A stretch of DNA of 64,000 nt from Cellulomonas cellasea (lineage in GTDB: Bacteria; Actinomycetota; Actinomycetes; Actinomycetales; Cellulomonadaceae). The notes beneath the pieces were generated by a model that was not told the DNA's origin, did not search any database, and saw nothing but the letters and a program-made list of their open reading frames with translations. The DNA lies in assembly GCF_030372105.1 (NCBI RefSeq), contig NZ_JAUDBQ010000015.1, positions 53,060 through 117,059 on the forward strand, given 5' to 3'. Made by a program: the position numbers and the translations under genes. Positions within the stretch are counted from its first letter, which is position 1. Each line of letters starts with the position of its first letter. Below, piece after piece: positions 31,746 to 40,910 of the stretch.

Positions 31746-33038
31746 ATGTCCTCCGTCCCTCCCCCCGGCGACCGCACGGACGCGCCCGCCGCACCGCTCT
31801 CCACCTCCGCCGCGCCGGTCGGCGCCCGTCCGCCCTTGCGGCTCGCAGTGGCCCTCGTGATCGGCGGCATCCTCTGGATCGGCCCGTACATCGCGAGCAT
31901 CACCGTGCTGCTGCCCGCGCGGCTCGAGATCGTCGCACCTGACAGCAAGGTCCAGGTCATCGCGACCCTGGCGATCGTCGGCTCGATCGTCGCCCTGCTC
32001 GCCAACATCGTGTTCGGCGCGTTCTCCGACCTCACGCGATCACGCCTGGGCAAGAGGACCCCGTGGATGCTGCTCGGCTCGGCCATCACGGGTCTGAGCC
32101 TGTTCGCCCTGACACGGGCCGAGTCCGTCACCGCGATCGTCGTGGTGTGGTGCGTCTTCCAGTTCTTCCTCAACGCGATCGTCGCGCCGCTCGTCGCGGT
32201 GATCCCGGACCGCGTGCCCGAGCGGATGCGTGGCACGTACTCCGCGGTCTACGGCGTGGGCTTCATGGTCGGGGCGGCCGCCGCGAACATCGTCGCCTCC
32301 AGGTTCGTGGCCAACCCGACCGACGGATTCATGATCATGGCGATCGCGATCCTCTTCTCCGGCCCGGTCTTGGCCCTGCTGGCCCCGGACAAGTCGAACG
32401 CCGGTGAGCCTCGACCCGCGTTCTCTCGGGACATGTTGCTCACCAACTTCTCCTTCCCCCGCCGTGGCGCCCGCGACTTCTACCTCGCGATGTTCGGCAA
32501 GCTCCTGTTCGTGCTGGCGATGTTCGCGATCACGGGCTACCAGCTCTACATCTTCACCGACCACCTCGGGATGGATGCTGTGGGCGCCGGCGCGATGATC
32601 GCGACGATGGCGACCGTCCAGCTCGTGCTGTCGCTGATCTTCGGGGCCGTCGCCGGACCGGTCTCCGACCGCGTCGGCCGACGCAAGATCTTCGTCATCG
32701 GGTCGATGCTGCTCATGGCCGTCTCGCTGCTCGTGCCGTTCGTCTGGCCGCAGCCGGTGGCGATGGTCGTGTTCGCCGCCCTCGGGCTTGGCGTGGCCTC
32801 CGGGGTGTTCAACTCGGTGGACCAGGCGCTGAACTACGACGTGCTGCCGAATGCCGAGGCCGCGGCCAAGGACCTCGGCATCCTCAACATGGCCAACACC
32901 GGTGGGCAGATCCTCGGACCGGTGGTCATGGGCGTCGTGATCAGCGTGACGGGCGGGTACGGGGCGGGCTTCCCGATCGCCGCCGGGATCGCCGTGGTCG
33001 GGGCCGTGCTCATCTCGCGGATCCGGTCGGCTCGCTAA
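31746..33038 (+). CDS. MFS transporter, probably sugar carrier
   Basis: A 430-residue permease with about 12 membrane helices after a polar Pro/Ala-rich start of about 35 residues. The MFS loop 2-3 motif is present as GAFSDLTRSRLGKRTPWML and again in the second half as GPVSDRVGRRKIFVIG. The RLGKRTPW wording resembles the GPH sugar:cation symporter group. Following the GH3 glycosidase, it likely imports the glycoside that enzyme cuts. The ATG at 31746 is preceded by AGAAAG only, so the ribosome site is weak. Confidence 0.85.
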   Translation: MSSVPPPGDRTDAPAAPLSTSAAPVGARPPLRLAVALVIGGILWIGPYIASITVLLPARLEIVAPDSKVQVIATLAIVGSIVALLANIVFGAFSDLTRSRLGKRTPWMLLGSAITGLSLFALTRAESVTAIVVVWCVFQFFLNAIVAPLVAVIPDRVPERMRGTYSAVYGVGFMVGAAAANIVASRFVANPTDGFMIMAIAILFSGPVLALLAPDKSNAGEPRPAFSRDMLLTNFSFPRRGARDFYLAMFGKLLFVLAMFAITGYQLYIFTDHLGMDAVGAGAMIATMATVQLVLSLIFGAVAGPVSDRVGRRKIFVIGSMLLMAVSLLVPFVWPQPVAMVVFAALGLGVASGVFNSVDQALNYDVLPNAEAAAKDLGILNMANTGGQILGPVVMGVVISVTGGYGAGFPIAAGIAVVGAVLISRIRSAR

Positions 33039-33074
33039 CCACGGGGGGTGGTGCGGTTCTGACCTCCCCTCGCA

Positions 33075-33114
33075 CGCAAGGCGCCGTCGGCCCAGGGGTC
33101 GGCGGCGTCTTGCG
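33075..33114 (+). terminator. Terminator hairpin after MFS gene
   Basis: CGCAAG and CTTGCG close a long imperfect stem (inner CGCCG with CGGCG) around a short CAGG-type loop, 37 bases after the MFS stop. Confidence 0.7.
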
Positions 33115-33155
33115 TCGGTCTGGCGCGCGAGAGCGGCGCCGCCTAACGTCCCTTC

Positions 33156-33620
33156 ATGACGACTCCGGCCCGCTCGACTGATCCCGACCAGCGACGCCCA
33201 GGCGTCCGGCAGCTCCGGCTCGTGGTCGAGGCGGAGGACTACGAGAGCGCGGTGGCCTTCTACCGCGACGTGCTGGGCCTGTCGGAGGAGGCGGCGTTCG
33301 CTGGTGACGGCGAAGCGCTTGTCACGATCCTGGAGGCAGGTCGCGCGACGCTGGAGATCGCCAACCCGGCGCAGAAGCGGATGATCGACGACGTGGAAGT
33401 CGGCCGACAGGTCGCCCCACGCCTGCGTGTCGCCTTCGAGGTGGATGACGTGGTCGAGGCGACCCAGACGCTCGTGGATGGTGGCGCCACCCAGTTGGCG
33501 CCGCCCACCGAGACTCCCTGGCGGTCACTGAACTCTCGCCTCGACGCGCCGGCGGGCCTGCAGATCACGCTCTTCCAGGAGCTCGAGCCCGATCGCGCCA
33601 CTGGTGGCTCGCAGGGCTGA
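33156..33620 (+). CDS. VOC (glyoxalase/bleomycin-resistance) family protein
   Basis: A 154-residue protein with two beta-alpha-beta-beta-beta modules of the vicinal oxygen chelate fold: LVVEAEDYESAVAFYRDVLGLSEE opens the first module, and FEVDDVVEATQTLVDGGATQLAPP and LDAPAGLQITLFQE form the second. Members include glyoxalases, dioxygenases and antibiotic-binding proteins. Substrate cannot be told from the sequence. Confidence 0.88.
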   Translation: MTTPARSTDPDQRRPGVRQLRLVVEAEDYESAVAFYRDVLGLSEEAAFAGDGEALVTILEAGRATLEIANPAQKRMIDDVEVGRQVAPRLRVAFEVDDVVEATQTLVDGGATQLAPPTETPWRSLNSRLDAPAGLQITLFQELEPDRATGGSQG

Positions 33621-33627
33621 CAGTCAG

Positions 33628-34413
33628 TCAGCCCTGGTCGTCGTCGGTGGCGGGCGCGTCGAAGGCGATGTCGGCGTAGTGCCGCACCATCGCGGCGGCG
33701 GGGCGCACGAGCTCACGCTCACCGGGCACGAGCGCGGTGTCCTGGATGCGGTGCTGTGCCGCGAGGTCGAGGTGGGGTCGTGGGTCCACGCCGGCGGCGG
33801 AGAGGAACGAGACGAGCAGGGCGCGGGCGGCCCGTGAGTAGGCGCCGCCAGCGTCGACGGCGACCTCCGCGACGATCACGGCGGTCATCGCCACGTCGAG
33901 CCCGGCTGGCCCGAGGGTGGCGTTCGCCCAGTCCACGAGGGCAGGGCCGTGCGGCTCCGTGAGGATGATGTTGGCCGGGTGCAGGTCCAGGTGGATGAGG
34001 CTCTCGTCGGCGCGGCTCGTGAGCGGCGCCCCGGACAGAGCCGAGCCGTCACCGGCCACGGCGGGCAGCGGGATGGCGTGCAGCGCATGGTGCAGGTCCG
34101 CGAGGATCGCCGCGGCGTCGGTCAGCGACACCTCCCCGGCGGTCATCGCCTGCAGCAAGGTGGGTCCGTGCAGCCGCTCCATCTCGAGGTCGGGGCCCTG
34201 CGCGCTGAACACCTCGGGCGCGGGGAAGCCATGGGAGCGGGCGTGGGCCATGAGGCGCACCTCGCCGAGCGCTGAGCGGCCTGACCGGTAGCGGCGGAGC
34301 ACTCGCTCCTCGTCCAGCGCGAAGACGTCCGCGTCACGCCCTGCGGCAAGCACGGGGCCCGGGGTCGACGGGGCGTGAGGAGCGGCGTCGGGGGCAATTC
34401 CGGCGGAGCACAT
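33628..34413 (-). CDS. Aminoglycoside phosphotransferase (APH)-family kinase
   Basis: A 261-residue small-molecule kinase-like protein. The catalytic loop reads HLDLHPANIIL (His141, Asp143) and the metal-binding Asp161 is in ALVDWANA, replacing the usual DFD/DWE. A nucleotide-binding N-lobe is suggested by VLAAGRDADVFALDEERVLRRY. The family phosphorylates antibiotics, sugars or choline; nothing here points to resistance. The ATG at 34413 is chosen for length; the frame stays open 21 codons upstream. Confidence 0.82.
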   Translation of the reverse strand: MCSAGIAPDAAPHAPSTPGPVLAAGRDADVFALDEERVLRRYRSGRSALGEVRLMAHARSHGFPAPEVFSAQGPDLEMERLHGPTLLQAMTAGEVSLTDAAAILADLHHALHAIPLPAVAGDGSALSGAPLTSRADESLIHLDLHPANIILTEPHGPALVDWANATLGPAGLDVAMTAVIVAEVAVDAGGAYSRAARALLVSFLSAAGVDPRPHLDLAAQHRIQDTALVPGERELVRPAAAMVRHYADIAFDAPATDDDQG

Positions 34414-34693
34414 ACTTCGACGGTAGACGCGTCTGCGCAGATTGTCCCGCGCAAGGGCTTTGCAGTTCGGTGGCATGGGGCCGAATCGTGTGCCCAGTCC
34501 TCGGCGTGGGCTTTGCCTGGAGCGCCTGATCGACCCAACGAGTGATGTAGATCACAAGTTATCGCCAAGGGGATGGGGCGCCTGGCGCCCGAAGCCGTTG
34601 TGGCGCCACGCCCGCGGGTCTACCGTCGAAGGGTCCGCCCGGCTCCGTCGAGGTCGACGTGCCGGGGCCTGGTTCGGCGCCCTGGAGGTCACG

Positions 34694-34990
34694 ATGAGCA
34701 CGCTCATGGACATGCCGCAGGTCAGCGAGTGCTCCGTCGCAGGATGCTCGTACAACCACGACGGGTGCCATGCCGGCGCCGTCACCATCACCGGGGCGGG
34801 CGACGACGCGCAGTGCGCGACGTTCATCCCACTCGGCTACAAGGGCGGACTCGACCGGGTGATCTCGCACGTCGGGGCATGTCAGCGCTTCGACTGCGTG
34901 CACAACAAGTCGTTGGAGTGCTCCGCCGACGCGGTGCGGGTCGGGGCGGGGCACGACCTCGCCGACTGCCTCACGTACACCCAGCGCTGA
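34694..34990 (+). CDS. DUF1540 cysteine-rich protein
   Basis: A 98-residue protein with two cysteine modules typical of DUF1540. The first is SECSVAGCSYNHDGCHAGAV with a later C-ATFIP; the second is GACQRFDCVHNKSLECSADAV with a later D-C-LTY. Such modules probably bind a metal; no role is established. The ATG has a CTGGAGG site eight bases upstream. It is convergent with the GGDEF-like gene. Confidence 0.82.
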   Translation: MSTLMDMPQVSECSVAGCSYNHDGCHAGAVTITGAGDDAQCATFIPLGYKGGLDRVISHVGACQRFDCVHNKSLECSADAVRVGAGHDLADCLTYTQR

Positions 34991-34996
34991 CGGCCG

Positions 34997-35809
34997 TCAG
35001 CGGGTGAGGTCCACCAGCAGCTGCGCCGCGTCCTCGTACGAGTCGGGCAGCAGCTCCACCCGCATCGTCGGCGGATGGCGGACCAAGTCCTGGACATCGA
35101 GCAGCATCGCCTGACGCGCCACCTGGGCGAGAGTGCTGGTCACCAGTTGGTCCAGGGCAGACGGGCTGCCGTCCGCCGAGTGCTCCTCATCGTCCATGGC
35201 CGCCTGGTCCACGAGCACCACGAACACGCCTGACCCCAACCCCGCCAACGGCTGGCCGTCGCCGAACTGGTCGTGCAACGCGGCGCCGACCGCCGCCGAC
35301 CGCGCGACCCGTGACCATGGCGTCGGATCGGGCGTCGTCGCGTCCAGCACCAGCAGCCGGTGCGACTCCCGCACCGGGACGCCTGCCCGGCGGGCCGCCG
35401 CATACGACTCGACGAGGCGCGTCGCCAGGTAGTCGCGGGTAGGCAGGCCCGACGTCGGGTCGAGGCAAGATCCCAACGCGATGCCGCTCGCCTGCTCGTC
35501 GGCCCAGCCCTCGCACAGCGCGCGCAGCAGCGCGATCGGCGGCTCCTGGCCATTCACGCACCCGACAAAGCAGCCCAGGTCGTCGATGGCCTCCGCGACA
35601 CCCACGCCCGCAGCGGCACGCGCCGCGCCCAGTCGCGCCACCGCGACCTCGAGGGCGTCACCCGCCGTCACCGCCGCGATCAGTCCGTCGACCGCAGGGT
35701 GGTGCCAATCCGCAGGTCGGCGCCACGTCGACGCCTCGCTCCGCCCACGCCACAACTCGCGCAGCGCGGGGCCCACGGCCTGCGCGCCGTGCGGATGGAT
35801 GTGCGTCAC
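34997..35809 (-). CDS. Protein with degenerate GGDEF-like domain
   Basis: A 270-residue soluble protein. From about residue 115 it looks like a GGDEF domain: DPTSGLPTRDYLATRLVESY matches the usual DxLTGLxNR entry, followed by RLLVLDATTP. Where the active-site GGDEF loop should be it reads GLGSGVFVVLV, so catalytic residues are absent and it cannot be a normal diguanylate cyclase. It may bind nucleotide or act as a protein-interaction domain. GTG start. It is divergent from the sigma-factor fusion gene, 134 bases away, hinting at related control. Confidence 0.65.
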   Translation of the reverse strand: MTHIHPHGAQAVGPALRELWRGRSEASTWRRPADWHHPAVDGLIAAVTAGDALEVAVARLGAARAAAGVGVAEAIDDLGCFVGCVNGQEPPIALLRALCEGWADEQASGIALGSCLDPTSGLPTRDYLATRLVESYAAARRAGVPVRESHRLLVLDATTPDPTPWSRVARSAAVGAALHDQFGDGQPLAGLGSGVFVVLVDQAAMDDEEHSADGSPSALDQLVTSTLAQVARQAMLLDVQDLVRHPPTMRVELLPDSYEDAAQLLVDLTR

Positions 35810-35943
35810 ACCAGGTGAGAGGGGTCACCCGCCGATCCATGACGCGAAAGTGGGGACCTCGTTCGGGACGTTTCCCATCGATACGCCCAACTGTGCAAGG
35901 CTGGCCCCCAGATGGCGCACCACAGGCGGTGCGCGTCAGGGCG

Positions 35944-38900
35944 ATGGAGCCCACGGCGGTCCTCCGCCCGGGTGACGAGGGGGTTCGGCGAGCAATGGGC
36001 GCGACGCGGTCCGAGGGCACAGCCCTCGGTGACGCCGAGCTCATCCGCGCCGCCCGAGACGGCGACACCGACGCCTATGGCCTCCTCTACGAACGGCACG
36101 CCGGGGCGACCTGGGCCGTCGCCCGGCAGTACACCAACTCGGCCGCCGACGCCGAGGATGTCGTCGCCGAGGCGTTCACCAAGGTCTTCGCGATCCTCAA
36201 GGAAGGCGGCGGCCCGGACGTCGCGTTCCGCGCCTACATCTTCACCGCCGCCCGACGCCTCGGCCTGCAGCGCGTCCAAGCCGGCAACCGCACCCAGCCC
36301 ACCGACGACGTCCAGGTGCTCGAGGCCGCACTCGAGCCCGAGTCGTCCACCGAGGCCCCGGCGCTCGCGGACTTCGAGCGCGGCGTCGTCGGGCGCGCCT
36401 ACAGCACCCTGCCCGAGCGGTGGCAGGCCGTCCTCTGGTACACCGAGGTCGAGTCGCTCAGCCCCGCGAAGATCGGGCCGCTGCTCGGGCTCTCCGCGAA
36501 CGGTGTCGCCGCCCTCGCCTACCGCGCCCGCGAAGGGCTGCGCCAGGCCTACCTCCAACAGCACCTGCTCGAGCCGCTGGACTCCGGCTGCCGCACCGTC
36601 GCCGGGAAGCTGGGCGCCTACGTGCGCGGCGGCCTCGCCACCCGGGAGACCACGCAGGTCGACAACCACCTCGAGGGGTGCGGCGACTGCCGAGCCCTGC
36701 TGCTCGAGCTCGGCGACGTCAACCACGGCATGCGGGGGGTCATCGCGCCGCTGGTGCTCGGCGTCCTCGGGGTCGGGGCGCTCGCGCAGCCGCTGCCCGT
36801 CGGCGGTGGGCTCGCCGCCGGGTTCACAGCGCTGGGGGTGGCGCCGCCCGCCGCGGCGGCCGCCGCCACCGGCTCGGCGGCAACCTCCGGATCCACCTCC
36901 GCCTCGGGCGCTGGAGCCTCCGCGGGCTCCGCGACGGCCTCTGGCGCCGGGACGGCTGGCGCCACCTCGGCGGCGGGTGTCGGCGCGTCAGCCGCCGGGG
37001 CCACCGCTGTGGGGGCCGGCGTGGCCACAGCCGGCGGGGCCGTGGCAAGCGCCGCCGGGATCGGCGCGATGCTGGCCTCGCTGCCGCTGGCCGTGATCGG
37101 CATCGCCGCCTCCGTGGTGGTCGTCACAGCGGTCGCGGCCGCTGGCGTGCTCGGGGTCTTCTCCTCAGAGGCGCCGGACACCGCCTCCGACATGGCGGCC
37201 ACCGCCACCCAGGAGCCGACAGTCGCGGAGACGTCGACGACCAGGCCCACATCACCCACCAACCCCGCTCCCAGCGAGGAGCCACCCGCGACGACGGAGC
37301 CGCCTCCCGCGCAGCTCCCCCCGGCGTCGTCCGACGCGGTGGTGACACCGGCGGCCGTCCCCTCGGCGACGGGCGCGCCCATCGCCCCGCCGGCGGCGGC
37401 CCCTGCCGAGCCGCCCACTACCTCGGCGGTCCCGAGCGAGCCGCCGGTCGAGCCCAACCCCGACGAGACGGCCTCGCCGACGCCGACCCCGACTGCCTCA
37501 CCGTCGCCGTCGCCCTCTCAGTCGCCGGATCCGGCGCCCTCGCCGGAGCCGACCCCTTCGCCAGAGCCGACCCCTTCGCCGGAGCCGACCTACCTGCCAG
37601 CGCAGATCACCCTCCCGGCCAGCGCCGGCCCTGTGGAACTGGTCGCCGACGGCGCCGAGCAGGTCATCAGCGTGGAGATCCAGAACACGGGCGGCGTCGC
37701 CGCGACGGGACTGCGCGCGGAGGTCGAGCTGCCCCAGGGCGCCGTCGTCGCCTCATCGGCGGTCCAGCCCGCGGCGTGGTCGCCGGGCGCGGTGTCGTCT
37801 GCGCGCGTCGTGTCGGCCATCGGCACGCAGGCGGCCAGGCAGTTCGCCCTCAACGAGGGGAACACGTGGGTGTGCGTCGGGTCGACGGGCAGTGGAGTCG
37901 CCACCTGCGCGCTCGACAGGCTGCCCGCGGGGTCGACCGCCGTCCTCACGCTCCGCGTCGTGGTGGACGAGGCCGCGCTGGGCGGCACGGACTCGGCGGT
38001 GTCGATCCAGGTCACGGGAGACGAGCTCGCGCCGATGCGGCTGCATGCGCCCGTGGTGGTGCACCGCCAGGCACGGCTCGCGGTGAGCGCGCCCGAGTCG
38101 CTCGACGTGATCGAGGGCCAGGTCCAGCCGCTCGTGGTGAGTGTCGCGAACAGCGGGGGAGTGCGGGCGCGCGTCGTCGAGGTGCGGGTCGCCCGACCGT
38201 CGGGCGCCGACTGGGCGGCGACGCCCGACGGCGCCGGACCGGGGTGGACGTGCTCGCCGGAGGCCGCCGACTCGCTGCTGTGCGCCCGTGCCGGCATCGA
38301 CCCGGGTGTGGAGGCCCCGTTGGCGTTGGCCCTGCGCGCCCAAGCCCCGGCGGCGCCCGGTCCGCTCGACGGATCCCTGCAGGTCAGGGCGTCGGCGCAG
38401 GGCTCGGTCAGCGGGCGCGCGGACGTCGGCATCGTCGTGCGCGCCTCCCGGCTCGCCTTCGGCGCCCCGCCGGTGGCGCAGCTCATCGACGGGCGGCCGG
38501 GCCGTGTGACGTTCACAGTCCTCAACTCCGGCAACCACCCCGCGCAGGGGGCGGTCGCCCACATCACGCTGCCCCGGCATGTGATGGCGGACCTGACGCC
38601 GTCTGCTGACGGCCGAGGGGAGTGCACGGCTGTCAGCGCGACGGTGGTGCGCTGCGAGCTCGGCGCCGTGGCGCCTGGGCAGCAGCTCCCCGTGGTCATC
38701 GGCGCGAAGGCCGTCGCCGCAGGAGCCGGCCAGGTGACCGTGCGGCTCACCGGGGGGACCGGCGCGGAGGTGACGGCGAGCGCTCCCGCCCAGGTCGCGT
38801 CCGGCGGGCTGGCGCCGCGGTTCAGCCGGGCCGGGGGATGGGCCGCCACGCAGGTGGGAGCGCCCCTGCTCGCCTGCGCGGGCGCGCCGGGCACCGGATG

Positions 38901-39759
38901 GTTGATCCCGGACCCCACGTGCACGCGGGCCATCGCCGGCCTCGGGACGTCGCTCGACAACAACGGGTACTTGATGGTCCCGCTCAACGCGGCAGGCGGG
39001 AAGAAGGTGTCATCCACAGCGCGCCTGGACATCCCCGCAGGCCGCGAGATCGCCTTCGCCGGGCTTTACTGGTCCGCGAACCGCGGCCCGATCGACCCGC
39101 TCAGCGGCGACCCGACATCCGTGCGGCTGCGCGGCCCCGGGGAGGGCTCATACCGCGACCTCACCGGCGAGGTGCTGGTGGAGACGCGGGATGACGCGCG
39201 GCGGGTCTACTACCAGTCCTTCGCCGACGTGACAGAGCAGGTCAAGGCCGCGGGCCCCGGTCAGTGGTCCGTGGCGGACATCGCCGTCGCGCAGACCCGG
39301 CTGGACTCGACGCCGACGTACTACGCCGGCTGGTCGCTCGTCGTCGTGTACGCCGAAGCGGGCGCGGGGGACGTCACCGTCTATGACGGCGGCGCGTGGG
39401 TCGGACGGCAGAACGCCGCGGCGCCGACCTTCACCTTCGCCGCCGAGCCCGGGTCCACGGCGCGGATCGGCGTGGTGGCCTGGGAGGGCGACCGGGGGAC
39501 CAGCGGGGACGCGCTGCTGCTCAACGGCTCCGCGCTCACCCCGTGGCGGTGGACGGGCTCAGCGCTGTCCGCCACCGGCTCCCAGGCGAACGCCTTCGAC
39601 TCGACGGCCACCGGCTGGAGCAGCGCGAACTCGATGGGCGTGGACGCCAAGCGGTTCCAGGACGCAGTGCTCACCCAGCCCCTCAGCACGCTGACGGCGA
39701 CCACCACCGGCGACGGGTACCTGATCGGCGCCCTCACCGTTCAGACGCAGACCGGCTGA
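35944..39759 (+). CDS. Membrane-tethered ECF sigma factor with anti-sigma zinc finger and large surface domain
   Basis: A 1271-residue fusion. Sigma region 2 lies at about residues 29-105 (ELIRAARDGDTDAYGLLYER, DAEDVVAEAFTKVF) and region 4 at 150-205 (YSTLPERWQAVLWYTEVE, SPAKIGPLLGLS). A ZAS-type anti-sigma motif HLEGCGDC starts at residue 242. Then come an Ala/Gly-rich stretch, a membrane helix (LPLAVIGIAASVVVVTAVAA, about 380-403), a Pro/Ser/Thr linker with PSPEPT repeats (419-549), several beta-sandwich DUF11/CARDB-like repeats, and a C-terminal domain (GLYWSANRGP at 1040, VVVYAEAGAGDVTVYDG). The outside part probably senses something and controls release of the sigma part. Start ATG 35944; ATG 35995 is possible. 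Confidence 0.88.
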   Translation: MEPTAVLRPGDEGVRRAMGATRSEGTALGDAELIRAARDGDTDAYGLLYERHAGATWAVARQYTNSAADAEDVVAEAFTKVFAILKEGGGPDVAFRAYIFTAARRLGLQRVQAGNRTQPTDDVQVLEAALEPESSTEAPALADFERGVVGRAYSTLPERWQAVLWYTEVESLSPAKIGPLLGLSANGVAALAYRAREGLRQAYLQQHLLEPLDSGCRTVAGKLGAYVRGGLATRETTQVDNHLEGCGDCRALLLELGDVNHGMRGVIAPLVLGVLGVGALAQPLPVGGGLAAGFTALGVAPPAAAAAATGSAATSGSTSASGAGASAGSATASGAGTAGATSAAGVGASAAGATAVGAGVATAGGAVASAAGIGAMLASLPLAVIGIAASVVVVTAVAAAGVLGVFSSEAPDTASDMAATATQEPTVAETSTTRPTSPTNPAPSEEPPATTEPPPAQLPPASSDAVVTPAAVPSATGAPIAPPAAAPAEPPTTSAVPSEPPVEPNPDETASPTPTPTASPSPSPSQSPDPAPSPEPTPSPEPTPSPEPTYLPAQITLPASAGPVELVADGAEQVISVEIQNTGGVAATGLRAEVELPQGAVVASSAVQPAAWSPGAVSSARVVSAIGTQAARQFALNEGNTWVCVGSTGSGVATCALDRLPAGSTAVLTLRVVVDEAALGGTDSAVSIQVTGDELAPMRLHAPVVVHRQARLAVSAPESLDVIEGQVQPLVVSVANSGGVRARVVEVRVARPSGADWAATPDGAGPGWTCSPEAADSLLCARAGIDPGVEAPLALALRAQAPAAPGPLDGSLQVRASAQGSVSGRADVGIVVRASRLAFGAPPVAQLIDGRPGRVTFTVLNSGNHPAQGAVAHITLPRHVMADLTPSADGRGECTAVSATVVRCELGAVAPGQQLPVVIGAKAVAAGAGQVTVRLTGGTGAEVTASAPAQVASGGLAPRFSRAGGWAATQVGAPLLACAGAPGTGWLIPDPTCTRAIAGLGTSLDNNGYLMVPLNAAGGKKVSSTARLDIPAGREIAFAGLYWSANRGPIDPLSGDPTSVRLRGPGEGSYRDLTGEVLVETRDDARRVYYQSFADVTEQVKAAGPGQWSVADIAVAQTRLDSTPTYYAGWSLVVVYAEAGAGDVTVYDGGAWVGRQNAAAPTFTFAAEPGSTARIGVVAWEGDRGTSGDALLLNGSALTPWRWTGSALSATGSQANAFDSTATGWSSANSMGVDAKRFQDAVLTQPLSTLTATTTGDGYLIGALTVQTQTG

Positions 39760-39777
39760 CGGCGCGCCTCGAACCGG

Positions 39778-40443
39778 TCAGTCCTCGAGCTCGGTCGCCG
39801 CAGCCACCGCCGCCTCGATGGGCACGTCCCCGGAGGTCAGCTCCAGGGTCAGGCCGGAGGCGCGCGGCTCATGCAGCAACGCCAGCAGCACCGCAGCCAC
39901 GTCATCACGCGACACCGAGCCGGGCGGCACCTCGAAGTCGAGGCGGACGCGACCCGTGCCCGGATCGTCCGTGAGCGCCCCCGGGCGCAGGATCGTCCAG
40001 TCCAGCTCGCGGCCGCTCACGTAGTGCTCGCTGGCCGTCTTGGCGCGCAAGTACGCCGCGAACACCTCCGACGAGCCCTCGGGTGGCTCCTGCCCCGCGC
40101 CCATCGACGACAGCAGGATGTAGCGGTGGACACCGGCCTCGGCGGCGGCGTCGGCCAGGGCCATCGCGGCAGCCCTGTCGACGGTGTCCTTACGAGCGGC
40201 CCCCCTGCCCGGGCCGGCGCCAGCGGCGAAGACGACGGCGTCCGCGCCTGACAGGGCGCCCGGCAGCACGCCGGGGTCCACCGCTTCGAGGTCGAGGAGC
40301 AACGCGCCAGCCCCGTCGTCCTTCACGTCGGCGATGTGATCGGGGTTGCGCACGATCGCGATGGGCGTGTCGCCGTTCGCCACCAGTGCGCGGGACAGGC
40401 GACGGGCCACCTTGCCGTGGCCCCCGGCGATGACGATGCGCAT
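39778..40443 (-). CDS. NAD(P)-binding atypical short-chain dehydrogenase (YwnB/NmrA-like)
   Basis: A 221-residue Rossmann protein. The dinucleotide loop is IAGGHGKVARRLSRAL at the very start; later segments ADAVVFAAGAGPG, YILLSSMGAG and LDWTILRPGALTDDPG are typical of atypical SDR proteins that may sense or use NADPH. It lacks the YxxxK catalytic pair at the usual site. ATG start. Convergent with the sigma fusion, 18 bases from its stop. Confidence 0.88.
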   Translation of the reverse strand: MRIVIAGGHGKVARRLSRALVANGDTPIAIVRNPDHIADVKDDGAGALLLDLEAVDPGVLPGALSGADAVVFAAGAGPGRGAARKDTVDRAAAMALADAAAEAGVHRYILLSSMGAGQEPPEGSSEVFAAYLRAKTASEHYVSGRELDWTILRPGALTDDPGTGRVRLDFEVPPGSVSRDDVAAVLLALLHEPRASGLTLELTSGDVPIEAAVAAATELED

Positions 40444-40510
40444 GGGGCCACGTTAGGGCCGATATGTCACCCGCGCGCGGTCGGCGCGGGGATGCGTGGA
40501 ACGTGGGGGT

Positions 40511-40562
40511 GCGCTGCCGGACCGCCGTGGGTCCCCCCAGACCAGTCGGGGTCCGGCAGCGC
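40511..40562. terminator. Inverted-repeat terminator
   Basis: GCGCTGCCGGACC (40511-40523) and GGTCCGGCAGCGC (40550-40562) are perfect 13-base complements. The hairpin lies six bases after the stop of the leftward gene at 40569 and upstream of the SDR gene. Confidence 0.75.
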
Positions 40563-40568
40563 GTGTCC

Positions 40569-40910
40569 TCAGCGGGCGTCCCCCGAGCCGCCGAGGACAG
40601 TCGGTGGCGCCTCGAGGAGGCGCAGGTGTGAGAGCCGGTGGCGCAGGCTCTGCACATCGTCAGGGCCGGAACCGCCCGGCACGAGGGACAGCGCGGTGAA
40701 CGTCTCGGCGGTCGGCAGCAGGTCGCGGGCCAGGTCCCGCAGCGTCTCAGCGATCTCGGTGAGCTCGGCGGCGCCGAACGCGGCAGTGCCGTCGACGGAC
40801 GACGGGTGGGCGTCGGTCGTGGCGTCGTCTTCGTCCCGCAGGCCGACGTACAGGACGAAGCCGGTGCGGGGGCGCGCCTCGGGCGCGCGCTTCTTAGCGG
40901 GGAGGGTCAT
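40569..40910 (-). CDS. Small hypothetical protein
   Basis: A 113-residue soluble protein starting MTLPAKKRAPEARPRTGFVLYVGL and ending with LRLLEAPPTVLGGSGDAR. It contains a predicted helix (AAELTEIAETLRDLARDLLP). No known motif. The ATG follows GGAGG-like CCGGAGGCC at a sensible distance, and a terminator hairpin lies right after the stop, which supports a real gene. Confidence 0.6.
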   Translation of the reverse strand: MTLPAKKRAPEARPRTGFVLYVGLRDEDDATTDAHPSSVDGTAAFGAAELTEIAETLRDLARDLLPTAETFTALSLVPGGSGPDDVQSLRHRLSHLRLLEAPPTVLGGSGDAR

